A DNA stretch of 64,000 nucleotides from Paenibacillus sp. FSL H7-0737 (GTDB lineage: Bacteria > Bacillota > Bacilli > Paenibacillales > Paenibacillaceae). The notes below the pieces were generated by a model. It did no database searches. It was not told the origin of the DNA and saw only the letters and a list, made by a program, of their open reading frames with translations. Of the stretch, positions 47,863 through 56,931 are shown in pieces. Position numbers and translations under genes: made by a program. Every line of letters begins with the position of its first letter. Position 1 is the first letter of the stretch. The DNA lies in NCBI RefSeq assembly GCF_000758545.1, contig NZ_CP009279.1:4836001-4900000 (forward strand). The letters run 5' to 3'.

Positions 47863-49146
47863 TTGCATGTGAAAGCTAAGTTGTTGACTATCCTGTTAAG
47901 CTTTGGATTGCTGCTTCATACAAGCGGTTGCCAGATCTCTCCTTCTAAGGAAGATATCGACCTTCAAGACCCGATCCAGCTGAACATCTGGCTTACGGCT
48001 GGATCAGGTCTTGAGCCGCTTATAGCAGAGTATCAATTGCAGCATCCCGAGCTAGAAATCCATATTCAGACCTCAACCTCCACGCAGCTTCCCGCCAAGC
48101 TGCAAACTTCATTCGCAGCAGGATATAGTTCCCCTGATGTGGCGGCCATTGATATTAGCTATTTGGATCGTTTCAAGCAGTTTCCCGATTATTTTTATAA
48201 TCTAACAACATTTGGAGCGAATGATCTAAAGAATCAATTTCTGAGTTGGAAATGGCAGGAGGTGCTCGGTAATGATTTTATCTTCGGATTACCGACTGAT
48301 ATTGGTCCCTACGCTATGTTGTATCGGACTGACATCTTCGCGTTATCTGGACTCCCTACCAAACCTGAAGAAGTAGCAAAGCGAATCCAAACTTGGGACC
48401 AATTCCTCAAGGCCGGCACTAGAGTCCATGAGGCAACAGGCAAAGCCTTTGTCAATGACTTAGAGAATCTTTATCTAACCCTTCTGCGTCAGTCCAAGCT
48501 TCAATATTACAGCCCCACTTCCCAAGAGCTGATCATAGGAAATAATCCAGCAGTAAAAGGGGCTTGGGACTTTGCAATTCAAGCTCTGAAGCTGAATTTA
48601 TCCGCAGGTATTGCTGTAGATACACAGCGCTGGGGCGCAGGTCTGCTAAACGGCGACTTTGCAGTGATGCTCTGTCCGGCTTGGATGATTGATCATATCA
48701 AGAGTAGTGCTCCAACAGCCAGCGGATTATGGAATGTAACGACCATCCCAGGAAATAGCGCTAATCGAGGTGGTTCCGTCCTTACCTTACCTAGAACAGG
48801 CAGTCATCCAGAGGAGTCATTCGCGCTTATCAGATGGTTAACCGAGCCTGCACAACAGCTAATTTCATTTAAGTCAGAAGGGGCATTTCCCTCCACGCCC
48901 GAAATTTATGACGATCCCGAGATCCATAACCTGTCTGATCCCTATTTTCCTAATTCTGAGGTTGGACGTGTCCTCTCTACAGCAGCACAAGAAGTAGTTC
49001 CCACCTACTACGGTCCGCACCACGCCGATGTAGAAACAAATATGCTCGAGTATTTAACCAAAGCCGAGCAAGGTAAGCTAGATCCCGAGCAGGCTTGGTC
49101 ACTTGCCATTCAGGTAGTGCAAAAAATAGATACTTCTTTCCGCTAA
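47863..49146 (+). CDS. ABC sugar-type substrate-binding lipoprotein, orphan
   Basis: A 427-residue family 1 extracellular binding protein. Lipobox LLLHTSGC (Cys at about 23), then typical pieces LNIWLTAGSGLEPLIAEYQ, SPDVAAIDISYLDRF, LPTDIGPYAMLYRTDIF and GDFAVMLCPAWMID. The TTG start at 47863 has AGGTG seven bases upstream. It is 17 bases after the regulator gene, and no permease gene follows; the transcript ends at a strong terminator. It may therefore present ligand to the kinase or work with permeases encoded elsewhere. Confidence 0.88.
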   Translation: MHVKAKLLTILLSFGLLLHTSGCQISPSKEDIDLQDPIQLNIWLTAGSGLEPLIAEYQLQHPELEIHIQTSTSTQLPAKLQTSFAAGYSSPDVAAIDISYLDRFKQFPDYFYNLTTFGANDLKNQFLSWKWQEVLGNDFIFGLPTDIGPYAMLYRTDIFALSGLPTKPEEVAKRIQTWDQFLKAGTRVHEATGKAFVNDLENLYLTLLRQSKLQYYSPTSQELIIGNNPAVKGAWDFAIQALKLNLSAGIAVDTQRWGAGLLNGDFAVMLCPAWMIDHIKSSAPTASGLWNVTTIPGNSANRGGSVLTLPRTGSHPEESFALIRWLTEPAQQLISFKSEGAFPSTPEIYDDPEIHNLSDPYFPNSEVGRVLSTAAQEVVPTYYGPHHADVETNMLEYLTKAEQGKLDPEQAWSLAIQVVQKIDTSFR

Positions 49147-49167
49147 CCTATTCACCAAGCGTACAAT

Positions 49168-49211
49168 AAAGGCTATCCCCAGCGCATTAATCATGCCGGG
49201 GATAGCCTTTT
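49168..49211. terminator. bidirectional terminator between convergent operons
   Basis: AAAGGCTATCCCC (49168-49180) pairs with GGGGATAGCCTTT (49198-49210) and is followed by T on the plus strand and A/T-rich bases on the minus side. It separates the kinase operon from the Lpl-type operon. Confidence 0.85.
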
Positions 49212-49228
49212 AGTTTCATTTAAAGTAT

Positions 49229-50827
49229 TTATTTTTGAGCAGCCAAGAAAGCATCTAGTTGTTTTTGTTTCTCTGCAATAATCTTATCAAGTCCGGCTTT
49301 CTTCAGCTTGTCGGCGTACTTAGTCAATACGGTATCGGGATCAACAGAACCCGTATCCAAACTGATGTCATATTCATCCATAACAGCTTTACAAGCTGCC
49401 ATTTCAGTCTTCATAGAGGATGCGTCGAAGTTAAAACCGAGCGCAACGGAAGCTTTACCTTTGGAGTTGAAGGCCTTGAATTGCTCCCATTTGTCTGGAG
49501 CTTCACTTTCCCATACAGGATTCAGGAATTGGCTTCCAAGCATCCAGGCAGCAGCGGTATTATAGTCACCCGTTTTCTCTGTAGCTTTAATCGTATCACC
49601 GCTAACGACATCATAATGGACACCTTTTACACCAAATACGAGCAGATTATTGATTTCTTTATCCGTGTGCAAAAGATCTAATACCATCATGGCACGAGCT
49701 GGATCACCCGAGGAAGCGGAGATCGCTAACATTGATCCTGCTGCATCACTAGTAGAAATCGTCGGTTCGTTAAAAGCAATTTGTTTCAGTTTTCCGACCA
49801 AACCTGTAGCATTAGCCAATTCACTATCTTTACCAGGTTTAAGTGATTGTACTGTCATAAAGACATTACCGGCCTTCATTGCATCTTGTGTAGAATTTGT
49901 AGCCACGGCCGCATCTTTGTTAATATAACCTTTCTTCATATATTCACGAGTAAGCTTGATGATTTCTTTGTAACGGTCCAGTTCAATCATGGATTGAATT
50001 TTAGTATCCGATGAATCCTTAAGCAGAACGCCCGGAATTGAAGCATCACCAAGCGTATCATACTGCGCCATGTACTGGGAGTTAAAGGTCTCTCCTTGCT
50101 TGAAGTACAGTGGAGTTAGGTCAGGTCTCTTCTCCTTTACGACTTTGAGCACGGCATCCAAATCTTGAATGGTCTTTACATTCGACATATCAATACCCAG
50201 TTCATCAGCAATATCGGAGCGATAAACGATCCCGCCTTGTGCTGCTAGCTCCTTATTCGTAGGAACAGCATAATTCACACCATTGATCGCAGAACCTTTT
50301 AAGAATTGCGGGTCGAGATTTTTAAGAATCCCTTGGCCATATTCGTTCAATAGGTTACCGTACTTGCCGTTATCATCATTAAGTGGGAGGTAAGCACCTT
50401 TAGCTGAATTCGTTACATAATTTTTCCATTGGGCTGTAAAAATAATATCGAATTTCTCCTGACTGGCAATCTTCAGATTAACATCATTGTCCCATGGACC
50501 CCAGTCGATCGGTGCGATATCCAATTTGGCGTTAATTTTAGGTTCCAGAAGCTTATTGATAGCGTCTTCTACAACCTGCTCATCCTTTTGAACGGCACCG
50601 ACATAGATTAACTTAACAGTATAAGGATCTAATTTCTTCTCCGGTTCAGCTGTAGGATCTGCAGCGGGCTCATCTGTTGCCGCAGCATTGGTAGCGGTTG
50701 CATTTTCACTTGGCGCTGGTGAGGCTCCTTCATTATTCCCGTTATTCCCTCCGCATCCAGCTAAGCTAAGACTGAGTACTACGATAAGCATCAGCGTTAA
50801 AAGTGTGCTTGTTCGAATAGCCTTCAT
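49229..50827 (-). CDS. Lpl-type extracellular substrate-binding lipoprotein
   Basis: A 532-residue binding protein of the LplA-like class common in Paenibacillus. Lipobox LSLAGCGGN, a Gly/Asn/Ala-rich spacer, then a two-lobe solute-binding fold (VQKDEQVVEDAINKLLEPKINAKLDIAPIDWG, FDIIFTAQWKNYVTNSAKGAYLPLND). The long C-terminal part fits the group that carries a DUF3502-like end. The ATG at 50827 has GGAGG ten bases upstream; upstream ATG/TTG codons in frame are possible. Third gene after two permeases; substrate probably an oligosaccharide, not identified. Confidence 0.85.
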   Translation of the reverse strand: MKAIRTSTLLTLMLIVVLSLSLAGCGGNNGNNEGASPAPSENATATNAAATDEPAADPTAEPEKKLDPYTVKLIYVGAVQKDEQVVEDAINKLLEPKINAKLDIAPIDWGPWDNDVNLKIASQEKFDIIFTAQWKNYVTNSAKGAYLPLNDDNGKYGNLLNEYGQGILKNLDPQFLKGSAINGVNYAVPTNKELAAQGGIVYRSDIADELGIDMSNVKTIQDLDAVLKVVKEKRPDLTPLYFKQGETFNSQYMAQYDTLGDASIPGVLLKDSSDTKIQSMIELDRYKEIIKLTREYMKKGYINKDAAVATNSTQDAMKAGNVFMTVQSLKPGKDSELANATGLVGKLKQIAFNEPTISTSDAAGSMLAISASSGDPARAMMVLDLLHTDKEINNLLVFGVKGVHYDVVSGDTIKATEKTGDYNTAAAWMLGSQFLNPVWESEAPDKWEQFKAFNSKGKASVALGFNFDASSMKTEMAACKAVMDEYDISLDTGSVDPDTVLTKYADKLKKAGLDKIIAEKQKQLDAFLAAQK

Positions 50828-50920
50828 GTACAACATAACCTCCCTCAAAATATTTATATATGCTGAATCGGACGTTCACACACTTGCATGGAACGCCGAA
50901 TTAAGCCATTCCAATCCTCA

Positions 50921-51886
50921 TTAGCCTTTAACAGCACCAACGGTAAGTCCTTTGATAAAATACTTTTGGAAGAAGGAGTAAACGAATACGATAGGGCCGA
51001 TCCCAATAACAGCCATTGCCATTCTTACTGTCTCTGTCGGCAGATTGATTTCTACACCTTGTGCAGCTAAGGCAGCCATCGCTTGAGGGCTTGCAGTCAG
51101 GAACTGAACGTTCAACATCGTCTTATACATTAGATACTGCAGATTGACATGCCCTTCGGGTGAAATAAAGATCAAGCTTAGATACCAGTCATTCCAATAC
51201 GCCAAGGTTTGAAATAATCCCACTGTAGCTAGCACCGGTAACGACAAAGGCAGAATGATTTGAACGAAGATCCGAAACTCCGGTGCCCCGTCGATTTTAG
51301 CAGACTCAACTAGTGCCGGCGGGATTGTGTTTGCAAAAAAGGTTCGTAAAATGATGACAAAGAATGCTGAAACCAGCAGTGGCATAATCAGAATCCATAG
51401 CGTATCTTTCAAATGCATCATTTGAGTATAAACTAGATACCAGGGCACTAAGCCTCCATTAAACAAAAGTGTAAAAAACATAAAGAACGAAAAGAAATTA
51501 CGATGTGGAAAATCCCCACGCGAGATAGGATAGGCATACATTGCCATAATTACGAGACTCAGAATCGTTCCAACCACCGTCACAAATAAGGAAACGGCAG
51601 CCGCATCTATGATTTGCCAATAATCTTTTAACAGAAATTCATATGACGAGATATCCCACTTGTTCGGGAAAAAGCTGTAGCCGTGCTGCACAACCGATTG
51701 TTCATCTGAGAACGATACGATAATCACGAGGATCAGTGGGACCACACAAATCGCCGTATAGATCCAGAAGAATATATTAATTAACAAATTGGAGATATTA
51801 GAAATTTCATTGGGTTGTCTTTGCCGTTTAGCTCTCTTTCCTGTACGACCCGACGGCCCGATTGCAGTTTCTGTCTGGCTCAACAC
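50921..51886 (-). CDS. carbohydrate ABC transporter permease (LplC/AraQ-like)
   Basis: A 321-residue inner-membrane subunit with six membrane segments and the EAA-type loop VESAKIDGAPEFRIFVQIILPLSLPVLAT that contacts the ATPase. The first about 35 residues are hydrophilic. Ends in the family's FFQKYFIKGLTVGAVKG. The start lies at one of the closely spaced GTG/TTG codons; 51886 (GTG) has GGAGG five bases upstream. Middle gene of the operon. No ATPase gene is present, as is usual for these systems, which share an MsmX-like ATPase. Confidence 0.88.
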   Translation of the reverse strand: MLSQTETAIGPSGRTGKRAKRQRQPNEISNISNLLINIFFWIYTAICVVPLILVIIVSFSDEQSVVQHGYSFFPNKWDISSYEFLLKDYWQIIDAAAVSLFVTVVGTILSLVIMAMYAYPISRGDFPHRNFFSFFMFFTLLFNGGLVPWYLVYTQMMHLKDTLWILIMPLLVSAFFVIILRTFFANTIPPALVESAKIDGAPEFRIFVQIILPLSLPVLATVGLFQTLAYWNDWYLSLIFISPEGHVNLQYLMYKTMLNVQFLTASPQAMAALAAQGVEINLPTETVRMAMAVIGIGPIVFVYSFFQKYFIKGLTVGAVKG

Positions 51887-51898
51887 GCCCACCTCCCT

Positions 51899-52876
51899 CT
51901 AAAATAACGCATCATCTTTACTTATTCGTCGTACTGCTAGATTTGCTAAGAATATCAGTAGAAATCCTACAATAGATTGAACGAGACCCGCGGCAGAGGA
52001 CATCCCAATATCACCAATCGCCAGGAAGGTCTGATATACATAGGTGTCGATAACTTGCGTAGTGGAGTATAATGCTCCTGCGTTTCTAGTCACCTGAAAG
52101 AACAATCCGAAGTCTGCGTTAAAAATCCTACCAATCTGCAGTAGCGTCATTACGATGATAACCGGACTGATCAGCGGCAGCGTGATTTTGCGAATCTGCT
52201 TCCATTTAGAAGCACCGTCAATCAGCGCAGCCTCATAATATTCGTGATCTATGCCGATGATCGCAGCCATATAAATGACCGTCGTATAGCCAATCTCCTT
52301 CCACAGCTTTACTATCACTAGAATCCCCGGCCAATATTGCGACTGCGAATACCATTCAATTGGATCAACCCCAAAGAACGGAAGCAGTGTCTTGTTCATG
52401 AACCCGTGCTCAGCACTCAGAAAGCCGTATACTAAATAACTGACGACGACCCATGAGAGAAAATATGGGAGAAACATCGCACTCTGATGGAATTTTGATA
52501 GCCATCTGCTGCGCATTTCGTTAAACATAATCGCAAAAGCCAGTGAAAAAAATAGTGTGAGTACAATAAACGCAGTGTTGTACAATAGGGTATTTCTTGT
52601 AATGATCCACGCCGTCTCTGTCGAGAATAAATATTTGAAGTTCGAGAACCCGACCCAATCACTGCCTAGAATGCCCTTCTGGTAATTGATATCCTTAAAA
52701 GCAATTACCGTCCCTAACATCGGTATGTAGTTATTGATGATCAGAATAATAATGGCTGGGAGCATCATCAAATAGAACACCCAATATTTCTTCATTACTC
52801 TCAGAAAATTCGGCACTCTCCCCCTGCCGCGTTTTTTTACTTCTGATAAGCTGACGGAAGGATTCGTCACACTCAT
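51899..52876 (-). CDS. carbohydrate ABC transporter permease (LplB-like)
   Basis: A 325-residue permease, first gene of the Lpl-type operon. Six membrane segments start at about 25; pieces are YYWVFYLMMLPAIIILI-like, FKDINYQKGILGSDWVGFSNFKYLF and the EAA loop YEAALIDGASKWKQIRKITLPLISPVI. The ATG at 52876 has GGGGGA seven bases upstream; another in-frame ATG is at 52891. The gap to the next permease is 12 bases. Its promoter should lie in the 140 bases before it, but was not identified with confidence. Confidence 0.88.
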   Translation of the reverse strand: MSVTNPSVSLSEVKKRGRGRVPNFLRVMKKYWVFYLMMLPAIIILIINNYIPMLGTVIAFKDINYQKGILGSDWVGFSNFKYLFSTETAWIITRNTLLYNTAFIVLTLFFSLAFAIMFNEMRSRWLSKFHQSAMFLPYFLSWVVVSYLVYGFLSAEHGFMNKTLLPFFGVDPIEWYSQSQYWPGILVIVKLWKEIGYTTVIYMAAIIGIDHEYYEAALIDGASKWKQIRKITLPLISPVIIVMTLLQIGRIFNADFGLFFQVTRNAGALYSTTQVIDTYVYQTFLAIGDIGMSSAAGLVQSIVGFLLIFLANLAVRRISKDDALF

Positions 52877-53017
52877 GTTCTGTTCCCCCATTTCCCCATC
52901 ATCCTAATCTAGAGCCTTTTTCACGCTTGCTTGGCTATCGCCTTGCACTTCCTTCTTACACTCTAATTAAAACATATGATAAATTTTGGGAGTATAGGGA
53001 GCATATTATATTTCTAT

Positions 53018-53062
53018 AAAAAAAGAGATGATTATCCTTAATAACTAAGGATAATCATCTCT
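53018..53062 (-). terminator. terminator after the second two-component operon
   Basis: A 17-bp perfect stem (53025-53041 with 53046-53062) and a 4-base loop, followed on the minus strand by T7. It lies almost 400 bases after the regulator stop, beyond the GC-rich noncoding block. Confidence 0.85.
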
Positions 53063-53099
53063 ACTGTTTAAAATCATTAAATTGGTTATAACTTATGTA

Positions 53100-53454
53100 C
53101 CTTTATCACAGCCGCAGGCTGGTCGATAATCTCTTCTTTCCCCTAAGGAGTCCCCACAACCGCAGGAGTGGGACGACCCCATACCCACAACGAAGTGTGG
53201 TGAGGGAGAAGGAGCGGAGAGGAAGTTTGGAACTGTAGGAGCGTAGCGTTCGCCTAAAAGCTTTCCTTGGAAAGCTACCTCGGAAGCATATGCTTTCATT
53301 GGATTTCAACCGCGAGCAGCGGTTTCCAATCAAGAAATCCGAGGATAACAGCGACCGAAAGTCCAAACATTCCTCCGTAGTGACGCTTACCTCACCATGC
53401 TGAGTAACAGACATTCCTTGCAGTGACGCTAAACATCACCATACGCCGCCGACC
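53100..53454. repeat. GC-rich noncoding block with internal repeats
   Basis: About 350 bases with no credible gene. Contains the direct repeat ACATTCCT..AGTGACGCT..TCACCAT at 53368-53400 and 53411-53443 (43-base spacing), a pairing segment AACCGC..GCGGTT, and at 53254-53290 a copy of the CTACnTCGGAAGCAT core seen in the argR leader. It resembles dispersed noncoding repeats of Paenibacillus; copy number cannot be judged here. Confidence 0.5.
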
Positions 53455-54240
53455 TCATAACACTTCGGTTCGGCACCGGTCACGATACTCCTTAGGAGAC
53501 ATCCCCGTCTGCTTCTGAAATACCTTCGTGAAATAACGTCGTTCCTGATAACCGACTCCGGAACCAATCACCGTAATGCTCTTATCGCTGTTAGTAAGCA
53601 TAAACTTGGCAGCTTCAATTCGTTGTTGTGTTACGTATTCCACGAAAGTCATTGCAAAACGGTTCTTAAACAAGAGGCAGAAGTAACTGCCACTAATGCC
53701 GATCTTATTCGCCACTTCCTCAATCCCGATATCTGAATGAAGATGTTCAGTGATGTATTGAGCGGCCAAGTTCATTAGCTGATCCGGCGTTTTTTTGCCA
53801 TTGTCAACTTCAGGAATCTCCTGAAACAAAGGGATACTATTATACAGTTTATTCTTAAACTGTTTACTACGGATATTAGCTCCGATCTCACGTACCTTAT
53901 TGCCAAGCTCCTCATAATGTATCGGCTTACAAATGTATTCTTTTACCCCAAGCCGGATCGCTTCCCGTGCATAGTCAAATTCCTGATACCCGGTAAGAAG
54001 TAGTACCTCACTATCCAATCCCAATTCCCGCAGCTTTCCTACAAAAGTTAACCCGTCCATCACTGGCATACGAATGTCACTCAACACAAGATCGGGTTGC
54101 TCCTCTTCAGCAATGCGCAAGGCGTCCATACCGCTTCGCGCCATACCGACGACCTCCATTCCCATCTCCTGCCATGGCAACACTCTCTTCAGATTATTCA
54201 GAATTGGGGCTTCGTCATCTACCAATAATACTTTTAGCAT
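53455..54240 (-). CDS. response regulator, AraC type, short form
   Basis: A 261-residue regulator: receiver domain (about 1-120) with D8-D9 and phospho-acceptor D55 in LVLSDIRMPVMDG, a short link (about 125-160), and an AraC helix-turn-helix pair (about 165-258: IGIEEVANKIGISGSYFCLLFKNRF, GVGYQERRYFTKVFQKQTGMSPKEYRDR). It lacks the 150-200 residue middle region of most YesN proteins. The ATG at 54240 (MLKVLLVDDE) has GGGGGA upstream and overlaps the kinase end by 26 bases; open sequence beyond it to 54342 is not used. Last gene of the operon. Confidence 0.92.
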   Translation of the reverse strand: MLKVLLVDDEAPILNNLKRVLPWQEMGMEVVGMARSGMDALRIAEEEQPDLVLSDIRMPVMDGLTFVGKLRELGLDSEVLLLTGYQEFDYAREAIRLGVKEYICKPIHYEELGNKVREIGANIRSKQFKNKLYNSIPLFQEIPEVDNGKKTPDQLMNLAAQYITEHLHSDIGIEEVANKIGISGSYFCLLFKNRFAMTFVEYVTQQRIEAAKFMLTNSDKSITVIGSGVGYQERRYFTKVFQKQTGMSPKEYRDRCRTEVL

Positions 54241-56071
54241 AATGATCTTCCCCCTGCTCGTATTTAGGTATGACACATTGAATAATAGTACCATATCCTG
54301 GACTGGAACAAATAAATATTCCATATCTGTCACCGTATTCAATGCGGATGCGATCCGCTACACTGCGAATGCCAAGGCCTCTACGTTCAAGATTCATCCG
54401 GTTTTCCCGTTCAACTTCAACCTCTTGCTCCACAGGATCATTCACAATATATTGGAAAATAGACAACTGAGAGGGTGTAATTCCAATACCGTTATCTTCA
54501 ATTCGTAAAATTAAGTCCCCTTGCTTCTCCCAAACTCTCACAGAAACTTGACCTTTGTAATCAATACCCTCAAATCCATGTTGAATGCTATTCTCTACAA
54601 GCGGTTGCAAAGTAAGCTTTAAAATGCCGCAACTCATCAATTCTTGTGGGATATCAATATCGTATTCAAATAAATCCTCAAATCTAAATTTTTGAATATC
54701 CAAATAATTGCGCAGATGTTTAATCTCTTCATCCAGTGTAATTTCTTCTCGATCCTGAATGCTAATACGTAAAATACTTGCCAGTCGGTAGACCATCTCA
54801 CTGACTTTCTTGCCTTCATTCTGTATAGCCAGAACATTAATCGACTCTAACGTATTGAATAAAAAATGCGGTTTAATCTGAGCCTGTAGAACACGCATCT
54901 CGGCTTGATTCTTGCGACGCTGTTCCAAATGGATTCTGTTAAACAATCGGTTAATTTTATCCATAAGATCATTAAAGCCTTTACCAAGAAGCGTTAACTC
55001 ATCATTCCCCTTCACTTCTACCCGCGAAGTTAGATCTCCATCCTCAACACGTCGCATAAAACGAACAATTACGGCGATTGCACCAGTAATGCGATTCATA
55101 AAGAATAGATTGAAGATCACTGCTGCCAAAAAGCAAAGGAAGATAACCCCAACAAACCAGCGTGCAAATACTGTAACTTCTCGAGATAAAGAGTCCCATG
55201 AGGTTACAGACACTAGACTCCAAGGATAATCTTTCAAATGATACATGGAGAGAATACTTTTCTCCCCGTTATACTCTGTTTTAAAACTCTGAAACCCTTT
55301 TTTGAAGGTAATCTCTTTATTCGCGAATGACTGAATATCCTGCCCATCCAGCTTTTGATCTGGGTCAAATAGAATCATTCCGTCATCATTTACTAGCATA
55401 AACGAAACATCCTGATTACTATCCCCAATTTTTAAATTGCGAAATATCGATTCGAGCTCCCAATTTTTGATCTGTACAACAAGAATACCTATGTTCTGAA
55501 AGAAGCTCAGTTCCTTCACGAGTCGAATTTGTGTAAACACAGGTTCAGTTCCTGTAAGTTCGGGATACTCATGAGGAGCCAGCCATTTTGGCACGCCATT
55601 CAAATCCATTACTTCCTGGTACAAATCACTTTTTTTGAAAGTATCATAGGGTAGCGTTCGGAAATTTTCCTTATTAAAAAGCGACACGATTTCAGAGTTA
55701 CCTCTACCGTTAAAATTGTATAAAAAAGCATAGCTAATCGATGGATGGTTAAACAACAGACTACGGAAATTGCGCTGGCTTGCATTCAAATTGAGTTGCT
55801 CAGCATCAGTCAAATCTTGATTAGAAGGATCTTCTGCGCTAAGTGCCATATGAAAAACCGAGGTAGCAATTCCGTTGTCTGTAACGTTATCCATATCTTT
55901 TAACACATTTGAAATACTGTAACTAATTGCTTTGAGCGAGTATTCCGACTGTTGACTGTACTTCTTCTCAATTGAGTTATAAGTCACGAAAAACATAAGC
56001 ATGCCTAGAATAAATAAGGGAATGATTATCAGGCCCAAAAATGCCGTAAATAATTTATAGCGCAAATTCAT
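54215..56071 (-). CDS. sensor histidine kinase, YesM family
   Basis: A 618-residue membrane kinase. Membrane segment at about 8-30, extracellular dCache-like sensor (about 35-295), second segment at about 302-325 (WFVGVIFLCFLAAVIFNLFF), HAMP domain (about 325-380), His_kinase core with acceptor His in QIKPHFLFNTLESINVLA, and HATPase with VENSIQHGFEG and DNGIGI. ATG start with AGGAGC. It follows two permease genes by 29 bases and is coupled to its regulator. It probably monitors the substrate carried by the transporter encoded in the same operon. Confidence 0.93.
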   Translation of the reverse strand: MNLRYKLFTAFLGLIIIPLFILGMLMFFVTYNSIEKKYSQQSEYSLKAISYSISNVLKDMDNVTDNGIATSVFHMALSAEDPSNQDLTDAEQLNLNASQRNFRSLLFNHPSISYAFLYNFNGRGNSEIVSLFNKENFRTLPYDTFKKSDLYQEVMDLNGVPKWLAPHEYPELTGTEPVFTQIRLVKELSFFQNIGILVVQIKNWELESIFRNLKIGDSNQDVSFMLVNDDGMILFDPDQKLDGQDIQSFANKEITFKKGFQSFKTEYNGEKSILSMYHLKDYPWSLVSVTSWDSLSREVTVFARWFVGVIFLCFLAAVIFNLFFMNRITGAIAVIVRFMRRVEDGDLTSRVEVKGNDELTLLGKGFNDLMDKINRLFNRIHLEQRRKNQAEMRVLQAQIKPHFLFNTLESINVLAIQNEGKKVSEMVYRLASILRISIQDREEITLDEEIKHLRNYLDIQKFRFEDLFEYDIDIPQELMSCGILKLTLQPLVENSIQHGFEGIDYKGQVSVRVWEKQGDLILRIEDNGIGITPSQLSIFQYIVNDPVEQEVEVERENRMNLERRGLGIRSVADRIRIEYGDRYGIFICSSPGYGTIIQCVIPKYEQGEDHYAKSIIGR

Positions 56072-56100
56072 CGGCTAGTGCTCCTGACTGAGAAAAAAAG

Positions 56101-56931
56101 TTATCCTTTTACGCCACCCGCAGTTACGCCTTCAATAATTTTTTCCTGTAAAATCGCATAAATCACAATTACTGGCAGAACGCTGAAGACGATACCCGCT
56201 GACATTTGTGCATAGTTCATCTGATATTGATCACGGAATTGAACCATACCCACTGGGAGCGTACGTAGTTCATCATTTGATAGGAAGTAGTTTGCCAGCA
56301 AGAATTCGTTCCAATTGCCCAGGAAATTAACAATGAATACAGTAACCATGGCAGGTACGGTTAGAGGTACAATAATTTTAGCAAAGATACCTGGTGCCTT
56401 CAACCCATCCATGACCGCTGCCTCTTCAATTTCTCTAGGCAACGAGCGCATAAATGCAGCCAATATAATTATCGTAAACGGAATTGCATTCGCGATATAA
56501 GGGATAATCAATGCCCAGTGTGTATTCAGAATTCCCATCTTACGTACAATCGTATAAATAGGAAGCATCAATGCGTTGTTTGGAATGAGCATTCCCACCA
56601 TAACTAAGGTGAACAAAATCGTATTCCATTTGCCTTGGCGCATCCGAGTAACTGCAAAAGCAAACATAGACGCTAGAATGATAGATACTACAGAAGCCAA
56701 TATGGAAATGTACAAACTGTTAAAAAAGTAGGTGCTGATCTTGGCATTTACCCAAGCTTCAACGTAGTTATTGAAGACGAACTCCTTTGGAATCCCAAAA
56801 GGGTTAAGTGCTATTGCATTGTTATCCTTTTTCACAGAGGAGAATAACACGAACAGGAAAGGAAATAGAATAACTAGTAGATAGGACAATAGTGCGACGT
56901 GTGGCAGACTTTTTTTCAGGGCGCGTGGCAT
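56101..56931 (-). CDS. carbohydrate ABC transporter permease (MsmG/AraQ-like)
   Basis: A 276-residue permease with six membrane segments and the EAA loop EEAAVMDGLKAPGIFAKIIVPLTVPAM. It ends in KIIEGVTAGGVKG, the usual C-terminus of this subunit. The start ATG shares one base with the stop of the preceding permease gene (TGATG), so translation is coupled. Length is standard (270-290). Confidence 0.92.
   Translation of the reverse strand: MPRALKKSLPHVALLSYLLVILFPFLFVLFSSVKKDNNAIALNPFGIPKEFVFNNYVEAWVNAKISTYFFNSLYISILASVVSIILASMFAFAVTRMRQGKWNTILFTLVMVGMLIPNNALMLPIYTIVRKMGILNTHWALIIPYIANAIPFTIIILAAFMRSLPREIEEAAVMDGLKAPGIFAKIIVPLTVPAMVTVFIVNFLGNWNEFLLANYFLSNDELRTLPVGMVQFRDQYQMNYAQMSAGIVFSVLPVIVIYAILQEKIIEGVTAGGVKG

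Noticed and set aside
53093..53414. Open frames of 68-102 codons in the GC-rich block
   Set aside because: Unusual composition, mutual overlap, no RBS and internal DNA repeats speak for noncoding sequence.
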